A DNA stretch of 64,000 nt from Agrocybe praecox (GCA_964017145.1 OZ024844.1:1736001-1800000); one strand, 5' to 3'. Positions 47,901 to 63,356 are shown, counted from the first letter of the stretch. Notes: generated by a model not told the origin, from the letters alone. Program-made: numbers and translations.

Positions 47901-48468
47901 CAGATCTGTGAGGGAGAGTCCGACTTCAAGTTCCTTTACGATTTGGACCAATCAATCGAAAACAAAATCAACATCATTGGCAAAGAGATCTATGGCGCCG
48001 ATGGTATTGAACTCAGCGAACTTGCTCGTCAGCAAGTAGATACATACACCCGCCAAGGTTATAGCAAACTTCCTAGTAAGTTTCTCGTTTGGCAAGTCCT
48101 GACGATTCCCTTGCTGATGAACTATACCCTTAGTCTGCATGGCCAAAACCCAGTACTCATTCTCACACGATCCTAAGCTCAAGAATGTTGCATCAGGTAT
48201 TATCGATCGCTTTAGGTTATACATCTCTTATTGAACAAATCTCGTAGGATTCACTTTACCAATTCGTGCTGTGCGCCTGTCCGCAGGAGCAGGTTTCTTG
48301 TACCCTATCCTAGGTGAAATGCAGACCATGCCAGGTCTTGGCACAAGGCCAGGTAAGAAATTTCATCACTTTCATACATAACATACTTTTTCTCATGCAT
48401 TATCTATTTCAGGCTTCTGGGAAGTTGGTCTCGACCAGGAAACTGGCAGAGTGGTTGGTTTGTTCTGA
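44925..48468 (+). CDS. ADE3: C1-tetrahydrofolate synthase (trifunctional, cytosolic type)
   Basis: ATG at 44925 ([18 protein letters not shown]). No targeting leader, so cytosolic. The N-terminal dehydrogenase/cyclohydrolase includes [20 protein letters not shown] with the conserved Lys, [37 protein letters not shown] and [19 protein letters not shown]. The C-terminal formyl-THF synthetase includes the P-loop region [58 protein letters not shown] and [16 protein letters not shown]. Ends [18 protein letters not shown] at 48468. It interconverts 5,10-methylene-, methenyl- and 10-formyl-THF to feed purine and other C1 pathways. About 950 residues and ten introns. Confidence 0.96.
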
Positions 48469-48576
48469 AGGAGGTATCAATGCTAAAACGTATAATCTTG
48501 TAACATTTACACCACGATCATAGATATATATAATAAACTTTCAATTCAACCTGAACGCTTCTCTCGCATTTTAGGT

Positions 48577-51032
48577 TTAGTTAGGGATGCGTCGTCCATT
48601 AGGCAAGCGTGCCTTTCCCGTGACATCCTGGAAAGGTAATACAGGGAATTGGTGAGGAGATGGGAGCGGTGCGAGGGAGCCTGTTTGCTTGTCGAAGGTG
48701 ATGTTGTTCAAAACAGCATCTACGGTACGCGCATAAGTGTTTCCTGCGCTGTCTGCGTAGCTGAATACGTTGCTGTTTGTCCCGTTTCCGGAGTTTCCGT
48801 TGGGAGATATCAAGAAGAACCCGGCTGAACGGTGACGAGCTTCAGTAAAAATGTCTTAAGAAGCGAGATTGTTATGCATCGACTTACTAGCTGTCTGACG
48901 TTCTTTGATCTGTGACCTGACTACAATTGGCAGGGGCAGGAGGTCACGGTTATAGGAGTGGTCAAAGGTACTCTTGACTGTTAAGAAGCGGATGTGAGAT
49001 AAGTCTGAAAGTAGGTCAAGTGTAATCTTACAGCTGGATCCACTCGCATCGAAATTGGTGAGATTTATTCCAAGGGGGTAGGAGAATTGGTCTACGACCA
49101 CAGATACTCCGTTATGTGTGGACAGGACGTTTCCGGATGAAGTTTGTAAGACGTTCTGTAAGGTATAATGGTATCTAAAATTGAGCGCCCATAAATATGA
49201 AATACGATATTTGAAAATTACCTGAATAAGGGTATTATCAAGGAAGTTCTGAACATTCTGATACTGCAGATCTTGTGTCCAAATAACACGGTTGAGCTGT
49301 CCACTACCACTAATAATCGTAGATTCGATGTGGATCTTGCGAGAAGCCGACACAGTGATATTGACGTCTCCATTAGCGCCCACGCTTCCGACAGTGTTTG
49401 TCTGCGAGAACGGATCAGCGGTGTATTGTGTGATCTTTCCAGTTGTAGGCTTGTTGGATGGGTCTACAAAGACCTGCAGCACACCGGATAGGAACCAGTT
49501 CTGGAGGATTGTGTGGTCTGCCTCTGCAGATGTAACGTCGAGGGAAATGTTGTGAGGGTTCCCGTCCGCTAGAATTGGGACGAAGGGTGTAAGGTCCAAG
49601 AAGTATGTTGGTAAGTCTAGAGCCCCGTATGAGGTTATAGGTCTGTATTATACAGAGTCAAATTGGAGTTTTTTTAAGACTCAAAAGAAAACTTTATGTG
49701 GTTCGTACCTCCAGGCAGTTGGAACGATTCCTCCGGTAAAGATTGTTGCATAAGGGTATGCAGCCCCAGCAACTTGCCCGTCAACTTGTAGCCTCACTTC
49801 ACGGAATGGTCCTTGACCTAAGAATCCTTGTGGAAGGTTGGGAAGGAATTGATTCGCAGTATTAAAATACTATATATGCCATGCTTCAGATCAGCCAACG
49901 ATTCCTCTGAGAGAAAGGTGTCATTTATATTTACCCAAAATTCCTCATTCCCGTTTCCGGATGCATAAAGCTCTGCAAATACTTTGACCGAGTTTCGAGG
50001 AAGCGTGACGTTTATCTTCATTATTTTCAGTACTGAAAGTATTTGTAAAATAAACTCTGGGACGAGGATAACGTACCGAGAAAGCAGGCGGGACAGAAAC
50101 ATCGTTACCGGTATTATTCAAGAGGTTGGAAAGAGGGACCAACAAATCTGCTTTCTTTGCTGCAGGAATTGCAGGTGCTGACTCGAAGAAAGTGGCATGA
50201 AGAACCGCTGTTCAGGCCAATGTATGTATGGTTCACCAGAGGAAGAAAAATATAGATATTAAATCCCGTACTTGAGTATATTCCGTCCAATCCAGTTTCA
50301 ATCAAATTATCCAACTGAAGGATGAATGTCCCGGGTTTGGCAAAGAGGGGTGTGTACCGAGTTACATCCTTGACGTAAGTCCAAATAATACCATCCCCTG
50401 TTGTCGGTTCGGGTGTTGAGGTTCGCCAGACTGTGTTTAAATAAATTATCGGACAAAGGTTTATTGAGCCAATATACCGAGTAGATAGATAAGATAATAC
50501 ATACTTTCCACGTTCTGGAATGTGAAGATCCCAAGTCGGTCAAACTGTGTCCCGTTGCTGGTCACCGTGAAGTTGAGTGTGATAGCTGCCCAAGATCCAA
50601 CAGGGCCACAGTCGGTAGGTGGCCTATATTTCAGTCAGCCCACACGGTGTAAGCGCCCTAGAAGAGGGGAGAAACTCAACTCGAGTTGAACCACTTCAGC
50701 ACTAAAATCGAGAGTTATTTTTAGCAAGGCGGTGATTACGGGCCCCAACCATCTCAGAGAAAGGGAAAAAACACATACAGTCCAAAGGAGAAAGCGAAGT
50801 CACGCCTTTAATCGCACGCAACGCAAATCAGTCAATCTCGTCAGCTCCCTCGATAGAAATGGAGATAGAGTGGTACGTACTGCAAGATTTGGACAGTACA
50901 CTGTTTCGCGTTCTTTGGAACGGGAGGTGGATTGGCTACCTGGAAGTCGACGAGAACAGCGGCATTTGAGGCTTGCCAGTTAAATATGGCAGGAAAGAGG
51001 AGGAACGAGAGGTATCTCTGGACCCACTGCAT
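48577..51032 (-). CDS. PNGase A-like secreted protein (peptide N-glycanase A family)
   Basis: ATG at 51032 (MQWVQRYLSFLLFPAIFNWQ), a signal peptide cleaved after ASNA. Then PPTDCGPVGSWAAITLNFTV, TFQNVEIWRTSTPEPTTGDG, IIWTYVKDVTRYTPLF, PGTFILQLDNLIETGLDGIY, RLQVDGQVAGAAYPYATIF, a glycan-rich beta domain with many N-x-S/T sites, and a C-terminus at LPNGRRIPN. This matches the PF12222-type family of plant PNGase A-like proteins also present in fungi. About a dozen introns; a very short coding piece occurs near 50840-50700 (RDFAFSFG then LAEVVQLE). Plant PNGase A removes N-glycans from glycopeptides; fungal members' activity is not established from sequence. Confidence 0.85.
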
Positions 51033-51766
51033 CTCAGCGAGGTCAAGGAGACAGAGAGTGCGGTTGAGTGGGGTGAGGGAGAATGAATAACATCGACGAG
51101 GAGCAAATACATTTATATATCGTCCTGAAAGGTGGCATCATGCTGGCATGGTAGAGAAGCATCAGGCTGGGAATGAGCTTAGTGTGATCCATGTGCTTAG
51201 AAGATCGTTCGTTTCGCGACTAAGCGCGATTGCTGTTCGCGTAACGACTGATGTAGAACATTCCCTTCTAGGGCGCGACGATAGCTCAGGTACTTTGCAA
51301 AAGGTAAATGTTGGATCGATGCGACGCAGTTCTTGATATTGGGCTAATCAATCATCAGAAGCAATACACGGATTTATTTCTAGGAAAGAGGGAATGACGG
51401 ATGGAAGATAGGGGCACTGAAATTAGTCTGTTTTTCCCAGCATTGATCGGTGCACATTGTACATTGTGAAATAACGAATTGCATCGATCAAATGGAATAT
51501 AAGGCAGGGCCAATAATATATTACAACACTTACGATATTTACTACTACCCAATTTATCAATAAAAAGACAAGTCATAGGAGGAGAGCAGGCGATGTAGCA
51601 ATGTTTAGAGTGTGAGAGAGCCTGTAAAACGGAAGTGTTCGTGCTCATATCAATGACTCTGGGAGCCAGGTTTAGGAGGAATGACACACAGGGGGCTCGT
51701 AGGCTGTCAACGACACGACTATCAATATAGGGAGTATTAAAGAGATTCATTATTAACATACCAAGA
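51033..51766 (-). other. intergenic: promoter of PNGase A-like gene, PMP3-like 3' flank
   Basis: About 730 bp. The part next to 51033 is presumably the promoter of the PNGase A-like gene. No RNA gene or conserved coding frame seen; an open frame on the minus strand runs into the PMP3 exon from the left but adds no domain. Confidence 0.4.
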
Positions 51767-52790
51767 TTAAAATTCATGGTTAAAGATCTCCGAAACAGTA
51801 GTTTCGTCTTTCTTAGATGATTTATCGACGGGAGGAGGAGGAGCTGAGCTGATACGTTCGCCGTATAATCCACCCTCTGGATCTTCGGGGAACTCGTTCT
51901 CATTGGTCGCAATACTGGCGCCCGCGTCCGAAGATCTCCGTTTCTTTTTCTTCTTCTTTCTCTGGTCACCCTCAGCAGACATGGAATAAGCATCCTGTGT
52001 CCTCTCCCATCTGTCTTTCTTATCTTTTTTCTTCTTGCTCTTCTTGCCGGTGTTAACAGGCTCGACGTCATCAAAGTTGGCGGGGTAGTGCCAACGTCCA
52101 GAAGAAGAGTTTGCAGATGATTTGTCTGGAGCATTGTAATACTGTTCGTCTTCGGGGCGCCAGAGTTCTCCATTCGAAGCTTGTCTTCGAGGCCTGCCGT
52201 TAGAGCCGTTTTCCAAAGATATATCAACGCTAGAACCATGTTCTTGTCCTTCTTCATACGGTTGGCCTTCAAGAGTAGATCCGGGGAGCCTGTCGTTGTA
52301 TCGAGTAGCCCACTGAGATTTGCGCTCTTTGCGCTTGATTTCGCTGGTATCGACAAGACCGTAACGTTGGGCCCATTTCGGGGTCCTAGCGTGATTCTTG
52401 TTGTTTCGGATATTCTAAAGGAGCGGTTAGTAATGAGATCAGGGTGAGCGCTAGCAATATATACCTGAATATAGAAGTTATGTCCATGGCCTGAAGAATT
52501 GAGAGGTTATCTTGCTGCTGCTGGAAGGGAAGAATAGGAGATTGGACTTGCCAGGAATATAGCCACATATTGTTAGTAGGAGGTTCAACCAAAAATCCTT
52601 GCCAATGCCGAATCTAGCAGCAACAGCTGTCAAGAAAACAGGGAAGATATTGAATGCGTGGGACTGGATACAGAGAAAGAGGAAACATACCCAGCGGAGG
52701 AAACAAAGTACCCAGAATGAAAAGCAGAACAGCGTAACCATGATATCGTTTCGGCTTCATTTCTATCTTGCTAGGTATATAGGACGACAT
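51767..52790 (-). CDS. PMP3/UPF0057 family membrane protein with long basic tail
   Basis: ATG at 52790 (MSSYIPSKIEMKPKRYHGYA). The UPF0057 core has two membrane hairpin segments: VLLFILGTLFPPL joined after an intron to AVAARFGIGKDF, then WLNLLLTICGYIPGHGHNFY. Canonical PMP3 proteins end here (about 50-60 residues). This one runs on for about 190 more: TPKWAQRYGLVDT, ATRYNDRLPGSTLE, and a lysine-rich stretch (GKKSKKKKDKKDRWERT and RKKKKKKRRSS) before SEIFNHEF at 51767. Short PMP3 proteins affect membrane potential and salt tolerance. The tail has no known domain and may tether the protein to acidic surfaces or nucleic acid. Three introns. Confidence 0.85.
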
Positions 52791-53146
52791 GGTGCCTAAG
52801 CGGCACGGAAGGTCCTGTTGGTATGTCCAGTATGGGGTGGAGAGGAGGAGGAGAGAGAGCGCAGTAAGTCACTAATGACGCGATTACATAAGTCAGTGAT
52901 CTCGAAAAGGACCAAGAGCGTCAGAGTTGTTCCAATTCTTTTTATTAGTAGAAAAATAGACTATTATATCATTCTGTGTGCAAATGAATATGATATCTTG
53001 AAAGTATTATGTTTCAGGGAGGATTTCCGAAAAAGGCAAGAGACAAGGGAGCAAGGGTCATTGATCGAACATTCTTCTTTCTTGACACTCACTCCCTCTT
53101 CTCCCTCTCCTCCCTTTTCTCCCTTTTTCCCTTCTCTGCAGCTATC
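52791..53146. promoter_or_regulatory. divergent promoter of PMP3-like and C2H2 genes
   Basis: The 356 bp between two starts. The 60 bp before the zinc-finger start are almost all pyrimidines (ctccctcttctccctctcct ...), a common fungal leader feature. An in-frame ATG at 53009 lies within it, so the N-terminus could be longer. Confidence 0.45.
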
Positions 53147-55120
53147 ATGGACCGCGACGAGCATGTTCTCAACTTATCTGACGTCGTCCATGACGAACCC
53201 ATGGGTGACGACGAGCCTCACGCGACGGATTCCCACCACAGTGGCTCTCGCCCCCCAGAATACGACCCAAATACAACAATCCTGTCTCCACTGGACGATA
53301 ACTATGCTGTGTCAGACTCAAACCATCTCGAATCCACAGAATCTTACTCTGTTGAGATGCTTGAACGCGAAATAGCGAGTCTCCTCAATCAGAATGCATC
53401 AGCAGCATCAGCTGCCCTCCTTAGTGCCGCCGCCCAACAGCGACAAGCCAACATTGATCTTGAGAGAGACGGAGATGTCGGTCTAGACGGTAGCTCGGGA
53501 GGTATCGCAGGCCTCGGCTTAAGTGGCCTCGCTGCTGTTCTTCAAGCTGTCCATGCACAATCCCGGCCGGACGATCAGCGTGATACCCTTCAAACTCATG
53601 AGCAAAAGTCGACGCGAACAGCGCCAGCATTCCATTCCCTCACGGCTGCCGAGACATCAGAACAACATTCCGGCTTGAAGCGACGGGCAGATCGTATGAG
53701 CGGTTCTGCTGAAGGTTCCGATTATCTCTTTTCCGAACGTGAAGACACAAACGACCGGGAGCCATTTACAAATCCCGATGATGATCTTCGCCATCCTTCT
53801 TCCCCTCGTCTTGGAACACAGGACGCTCCTCCAACGTCCACCGAGCTCCCTTCTGGAGGCGAGTTCTCCGACCTCACCGATATCTTAAACCAATTTTCGG
53901 CACATTTCGAACCAGAACCCGCTGCTGGTCCTGAACATGAACTATCCCCACCTGATTCCCCTCCTGTGATCTCACATGCCCAGCCTGCCGAACCAGAAGT
54001 TCCCATAGCTCCAACCGCCACAGCACCTAAAGCTGTGTCAGCGACTCGCCCGCCACAATTGCAACAACGAGAACAACCTGTCGCGTCTACGTCTCAAACT
54101 TCTCCTAACGAGCCTAACAAACGGCGGAAGACCGGCGGTCGAGAAAAAGGCCCTAATACACATACCTGTGAAGAAGAAAACTGCCAGAAATCCTTTACCC
54201 GTCGAAGCGATTTGGCTCGTCACAAAAGAATACACACAGGTGAACGACCATGGCAATGCGACCATGAAGGATGTGGCAAAACCTTTATCCAGGTATATAA
54301 CATTTTTTGCTTAGTTTATACTCATCATCTCATAGAATGTTATCCAGCGTTCTGCCCTGCATGTTCATTTGCGTGTCCACACAGGCGAAAAACCTCATTG
54401 CTGTGAATACCCAGGCTGTGGGAAGACGTTTGGTGATTCCAGTAGTCTTGCTCGTCATCGTCGGACACATACCGGTAAACGACCGTATAAATGCGAAGAT
54501 CCAAGTTGTGAAAAGACCTTCACTCGTAGAACGACATTGACTACACATATGCGAACTCACGATCCCAACTGGGAACCCGACCCTAATGTGTATGTCCCGT
54601 ATTCTTTGGGTTATTTTGATTTTTGATTTAACAATCACATAGAAAATATAATTTCAAAGGCAAGAAACGTAAACTTATGGACGATGACGAGGACGAGGAG
54701 AGGGAACTTGCAGAGTCCGTCCGAACCATCTCCGCTCTGTTGCAAGCTGGTGGCAATTCAATACTGCCTGTACGTCAAGATCAGCCACTGGCCATACAAA
54801 TGGCCAGCATTGGTGCAGAACTGGCGGCAGCTATTGCACAAGTGCAATCTGGGCAATCTCGAGCGTACGAAGATGAAGAAGACGAAGAGGAGGAATCAGG
54901 TTCTGTGCACGAAATGAGGGGCATCGAGACGATAGGACCGAACACGAGTGGGATCCGGGGGGGAAACGAGGGAGACAAGGGAGAAATGGTAGGGATGCAA
55001 GAGGAGGAGGAGGAGGAAGACGAAGGTGAAGAAGATGAAGACAGTGATGCGTTCCCTGCACCTTTGCGTGCCAGGAAGGCCCGGGAAATGGCTGCGACTG
55101 GAAGTAAACGAAAAAGGTGA
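53147..55120 (+). CDS. C2H2 zinc-finger transcription factor, four fingers
   Basis: ATG at 53147 ([20 protein letters not shown]) after a pyrimidine leader. The first ~330 residues are acidic, Ala/Gln/Ser-rich and include [20 protein letters not shown]. Four TFIIIA-type fingers follow: [57 protein letters not shown] and [19 protein letters not shown], with HTGERP/HTGEKP/HTGKRP linkers. An intron falls in finger 2 (ATC CAG|CGT). The C-terminus is acidic with EEEEE runs and ends TGSKRKR. Targets cannot be deduced. The finger arrangement is like fungal regulators of unknown ortholog group. Confidence 0.9.
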
Positions 55121-55176
55121 ATGTATGTAAAAATAGCACATTAATGTCCGGTTGTCGACGGGCCGTCGATTATATA

Positions 55177-55182
55177 CACGTG
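55177..55182. promoter_or_regulatory. CACGTG upstream of FBP1
   Basis: CACGTG within tatatacacgtgatat, 146 bp before the FBP1 start and next to an AT-rich run usable as a TATA element. Bound factor unknown. Confidence 0.35.
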
Positions 55183-55327
55183 ATATGATGCACCTCCTTT
55201 AGCGGAACGCGCTGACCTTTGTTCCGCTCCAAAACGCTTGCTCAATATCTTTTCCTGAACCCCGTCCATCTCGTCCGGTTCTGTCCGTTCTTATTACTCA
55301 CCTTTCCTATCCACAACTCAAACTCAA

Positions 55328-56692
55328 ATGGCATCAGAAGAGGCTCCCAGCACTGATCTTATTACCCTCACTCGGTATGCATTCTCTTTATTCTTCTATC
55401 TTGTCCTGAATCAGATTGTCGTCTAGTCATGTCTTGAGCGACCAATTGCGTCTCGGATCAGCAGCTACTGGAGATCTGACCCTTCTCTTGACCGCAATTC
55501 AAGTCACGTCAAAGTTCATCGCGACCAATGTTCGTAAAGCTCGTCTGATCAATCTGTAAGTTCCGTCCGACGCTTCAGGCGACCATTCAATGTCTAAAAT
55601 TCTGAAATTCTTAGTGTTGGTCTTGCTGGTGAGACCAACGTCCAAGGCGAAGAGCAGAAGAAATTAGATGTCTTATCCAATGATATCATGGTAAACGCTC
55701 TCCGCGCTTCTGGCAAGACTGCTGTTCTTGTGTCGGAAGAGCTCGAGGAAGCTATCATCATTGAAGAGAAGAACAGGGGGAAATACTGTGTCGTCTTTGA
55801 CCCTCTTGACGGTAGCAGCAACATCGATGCCGGTGTGAATATTGGAACAATTTTTGGCATTTACAAAGTGGTGAGTCCAGATCGCACTCATTCATGTGAA
55901 AATAGCCTGTTAAAAATACTTACGCGTGTAGAAACCGGACTCGGAAGGATCGATTTCAGATGTCCTTCGTCCTGGAAGTGAGATGGTTGCCGCTGGATAT
56001 ACCATGCAAGTATACCGTTCCTCGCATCATTGTAACGTTCTAACAGACGTTCACAGGTACGGATCATCGGCCAATCTTGTCCTCTCGACTGGTTCTGGAG
56101 TGAACGGTTACACACTGGATGCCGCCCTCGGGGAATTCATCCTCACTCATCCGAATGTACGTCAACTTTGCCTTGGTTTTACTCATGATCTCTAGGCTAA
56201 CGCGATAATTCTAGATCACTATTCCCTCTCGCGGCAAGATTTACTCATTCAATGAAGGAAATTCTATGTATTTCCATGCTCCGGTCACTGCCTACTTGAA
56301 ATCCATCAAGTACCCAGCAGCTCCCAAGTCACCATATAGCGCTCGGTATATCGGTTCAATGGTTGCCGATGTTCACCGGACTCTGCTTTACGGTGGAATC
56401 TTTGGTTATCCCAACGATAAGAAGAGCAAGAGCGGCAAGCTGAGGCTTTTATATGAAGCATTCCCCATGGCTTTCTTGACGGAACAGGTACTTTTTGTGT
56501 TCTTTCTCCTTTATTGCCAGTGGCCGTTGTCTAAAGATGGATTAGGCCGGAGGTATCGCGACAACCGGGACAAAGCGTATCCTTGATATCCAACCTACCA
56601 GCATCCACGAGCGCTGCTCTGTTTTCCTCGGAAGCAAAGATGATGTCGCGGACATTATCAAGTTCTTCAAAGAAGTCCCGGCAGATGCCTAG
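55328..56692 (+). CDS. FBP1: fructose-1,6-bisphosphatase
   Basis: ATG at 55328 ([20 protein letters not shown]). Family signatures: [49 protein letters not shown] (metal and substrate site), [40 protein letters not shown] and [14 protein letters not shown] with EQAGG after an intron, and end [10 protein letters not shown]. Catalyses Fru-1,6-P2 to Fru-6-P in gluconeogenesis. Intron 56006-56056 starts with GC (AT|GCAAGT ... ACAG|G), a GC-AG intron, since the family sequence YTMYGSSA requires it. About 345 residues, normal. Confidence 0.96.
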
Positions 56693-56988
56693 GCGGCACC
56701 CAGCATAGCCTAGGTATTATATATGTGGAAATTTTGAATATGTACTTTTTACGAAATATTATATGTGTATTTTACTGCGATCTAGGCAAAACGCGTCTTA
56801 GCTGAGCACATTCTACTTTTAAATCGGACGATTGGGACGCGTCGCGCGACAAAAGGCGGAGCAGACGCGTCGACTAATTAATCAAGTGAAATGAATTCCG
56901 ACGTGTCTTCCTACTTATGTAATCAACACGGTTTCTTCCCACCTCACTCATTATCCCATTTGAGAATACGACAAACGTCAGAAATCAG

Positions 56989-58562
56989 ATGGCCCTGCGA
57001 ATTAGGCTGCCCCCACTTGGTGCGAAACCATCAACCTCGAGTGCTCCGAGTGCTCCTGAGGATATGGAGGTACAATTGCCGTCGACGTTCTGGTTCTGCC
57101 GTTTCTAACTTCTTTCTGTTCTTTAGGAGGTAGTTTCTGCTAAACGTACTCGGAAAGCACCAAAGCGATACCTCCAAGACTCGGATAACGACGAAAGGAC
57201 GCCTAGTGAGCCCGTGCATAAGGTCAGGCGTACCTCAACAGCCGATAGGCCCAAACCGAAACGAAGGCAAAGCGTGGCACATTCCGAGCCTAGTTCGAAT
57301 CCAGACGTCGAGAATGACATTGACATAGAGAATGATGGTGCCGAAATGGAACTTGAAGGCGCGATCCAGCGCCAAGAACAAGAACAGCTCGATGACCATC
57401 GCTCTGAGCATTCTGTGCAGCAGAGTACGACTTATAGTCAGGATAGGACGTCGTCGAAGTCAAAGATGAAGGCGCATGCGAATGTACCGGTGGCTCGAAA
57501 GAAGATGGGAGGACGTAAGGTGGTTGTTTCTGATTCTGAAGAGGAAGAAGAATATACGGAACCTGTAAATGAGCCTGTACCCGAGCTGGATGATGAAGAG
57601 GACGATGATTACATTTCGTCGGACAACAAGCATACTAAGTCGAAAGGAAAGGGCAAAGCTACTTCTTTCAAAGGGACTAAACGGAAAGCGAAGGGAGATC
57701 CAGATGACAGCCACTTACCTAGCTTGGAGAGGAGAGGGTCGGTGAAAGGCCCCGCGGTTGCGAAGAAGAAGTTGAAACCTTCTCTGAGACTCGATGAGAG
57801 TATCATCGATGTCGTTGGGGATTCGGTCGATACTCCGGAGGCATCTGTGACGGTTGAACACTCCAGCCCTGCTACCGGAAAACAGGACTCTCCCGCCCCT
57901 GCAGCCCTTCCGCCACCACTCAAGAAGCCGAAATTGCCCACTATCAAGAAGAATAAACACCCTGGAACACCTAGCGTCGGCACCCCAACATCTGCGACCG
58001 CATCGAAGAAACCTCTCCTGGAACTTGGATTACCCAGCAAACTAAATCATGATGATGTCCGCAAGACAATGATTGGAAATACGGATATCGATCTGTCGAA
58101 TAAATCTGTCTATCAAGAATTGTTTTTGAAAACAGTACGTATATTCTACGGTACATCTTGTCTATTTTTCCTCATCTAATATCACTTCCAGGGTACAGGA
58201 GACGGAAATACCCCACGCAGGGCGAAGGAGGAAGAAAGGAGAAAGGAATTGAACCGAATGAGGGAAGAGGCGAAAGCTAAACGCGCAGCAGAAGCGGTGT
58301 GTCTGAATTTTTACCCAGTAAGAACCTTTTGCTCACATTGATTCTACAGCGACATTCCTTCGATTTACAAGCGCAACATGATAAAATACAACTCTTCGAA
58401 GAGAAACTGAAAGCTGTGAAGAGCTCGGCGCTTTATCCTAGTTTTTTGGCATCAAAATGCCGTCAAGTTTACGACAAAGAAAGGATGAGGCAGAAAGCCC
58501 AGGAAATGAATGAACAAACTCCTCAGAATAGAAAGGAGACTGAGGAGGGCGAGGTTGCTTGA
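56989..58562 (+). CDS. hypothetical charged protein, probably nuclear
   Basis: ATG at 56989 (MALRIRLPPLGAKPSTSSAP) spliced to EEVVSAKRTRKAPKRYLQDS. The middle is long and disordered with alternating acidic (DSEEEEEYTE, DDEEDDD) and lysine-rich (KGTKRKAKG, KKKLKPS) stretches and Pro-rich patches. A short conserved-looking block (HDDVRKTMIGNTDIDLSNKS) is followed by a coiled coil, EEERRKELNRMREEAKAKRA, and SALYPSFLASKCRQVYDKER to the stop at 58562. Three introns. I do not recognise a family; composition suggests chromatin or RNA association. The alternating charge could also simply be disordered linker. Confidence 0.8.
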
Positions 58563-58705
58563 TTTGAGTACTTGTTTTTGTATGATTAGGATTTTGGGAG
58601 GCGTATTGTCGATTTGAATTTTGTTGTCGTTGTGCTATTCTTCCCTACAATATATATATTGCATAGAGTGTATAAATAATGTACATACATTAGTGGTCCA
58701 GTTTG

Positions 58706-59904
58706 TCATGAACTTGATTCGCCTGTTTCTTGGAGAGTATCCGAAACTTTTGAGGCGAATTTATCTACTTGCTCAAAACAAGTCATAAACCATTTGTTGT
58801 TTTTATCGGTCGCAGATACAGACATCGATTTCAGCTGTTCTTCTAGGGTCCGATCAAGGGTAGGGAATAAGGATGACTTCAGGTCCCTCAAAGCCGCTAA
58901 TAGTGCATCGAGATATTGAGCTACATCGTCCAGGTGGTGCGGAGCGTACATGGATGACACAAAGTCATCGAAAAGTGCTGAAAGACCGTCTGATAGTTCC
59001 GCAAATTTGTCCAACTTAGCGTTATTAATTTTTCTCTCATTAGACGAGAGAAAATCTTTGATGACTCGTTTGTGAAGAAGAATCACGAGCTTGATTAATG
59101 CTTGTACCTATCGGGGGGAAACATACATGAGAAATGCCCCTCACGATAAGAGAAGAGGACCTTACCTTCTGTGCACGATCTAACTCAGATGCCGACAATT
59201 TTTTGTCTGAAACAATGCCAAGTTCATCCCAGCCATCATCACCAAATTCATCTTCCTCGTCCTTTACGTCGGGGTCCGCAACTTTGCATATCTCCTGAAT
59301 CTCTTCATACGCATCTGTCAAAGAGCTGCTATCTTGTATCCAAGATCTCCGTACTGCATCTCTATTGTCTAGAGAGAGGCCTCCAGGCTTGCGGGCGCGC
59401 TCGATCAATTCGTGTACCTCCCCAGTTTTTACGAGATATTCCTCATTTGCATCCTCACGACTTTCGTCTAGTAGACATTGTGCAAGAGACTGAACAGCAG
59501 CAATGACGTTTCGTGCAATGGCTTCATATTCCTTCAGGACAGTGGCTCCTTCTCGAGCACGCATGAGCCGTATCGAATGAACGAGTGCGGCGACATTGTT
59601 AGATGCATCTTTGAGTGGTACAAGAGAAGCTTTATGTTGGGGTGAGGAGGGTTTCAGTGAAAGGGCTATTTTGGTAGTTGCAGAGAAGATTATGGAGAGA
59701 ATCGAAATGAAATCCGTCCTCAGGGTCGAGAAATCTACCGAAGGATGATCTTCGAATCCTTCGTTCGAAGAAAAGGCATTTAAAGCAGCAGTGCAACTTT
59801 CAACCACTAGGGTCAGCGATGAAGTAGCTAATATAACAAGACATTAGATTTGTCTTCCACTGCGGATATATGAAAAAGACCTTACCTTTCTGTTTATCAG
59901 ACAT
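58706..59904 (-). CDS. GCIP/CCNDBP1-like protein (cyclin-D1-binding family)
   Basis: ATG at 59904 (MSDKQKATSSLTLVVESCTA, joined over the first intron). All-helical with SILSIIFSATTKIALSLKPS, LKDASNNVAALVHSIRLMRA, EYEAIARNVIAAVQSLAQCL, GEVHELIERARKPGGLS and an acidic stretch KDEEDEFGDDGWDELGI, then VQALIKLVILLHKRVIKDFL to ESSS at 58706. This pattern (helical GCIP fold with the DGWDEL acidic loop) resembles fungal CCNDBP1-domain proteins. Animal members bind cyclin D and Grap2; fungi lack cyclin D, so the role is unknown. Three exons. Divergent from YME1 with 203 bp between starts. Confidence 0.72.
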
Positions 59905-59991
59905 CTGAGTGAGGAAATATAGAAAGCCATGGTGGTGATGTCGTCAAAAAAGGTTGATCACAAAATTAGATGTCCAAAAAGGATAAAGAAC

Positions 59992-59997
59992 CACGTG
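59992..59997. promoter_or_regulatory. CACGTG in the CCNDBP1-like/YME1 divergent promoter
   Basis: CACGTG at 59992-59997, 88 bp from the minus-strand start and 111 bp from the YME1 start, in the 203-bp gap. Same element as in other gaps in this window. Confidence 0.35.
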
Positions 59998-60107
59998 AGC
60001 GACAACCCGTTCACTGACGTGCGCGGCTCGCCAGGTTTTCTTGCATACCTGCTCTAACATCATTTCATTCCGTCTCCTCTCCTTTGGTTTTCCTGCTGCA
60101 TCCAGGG

Positions 60108-63356
<3,249 letters not shown>

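Noticed and set aside
47427..47951. Long antisense open frame under the C1-THF synthase gene
   Set aside because: It lies opposite a strongly conserved coding exon and crosses a splice site of the real gene.
53009..53146. N-terminal extension of the C2H2 protein from an upstream ATG
   Set aside because: The added residues come from a pyrimidine-rich leader (Phe/Leu/Ser-rich translation); the start at 53147 is preferred, though not proven.
52820..53375. Frame-shifted reading of the C2H2 gene N-terminus
   Set aside because: Overlaps the supported frame and shows no domain.
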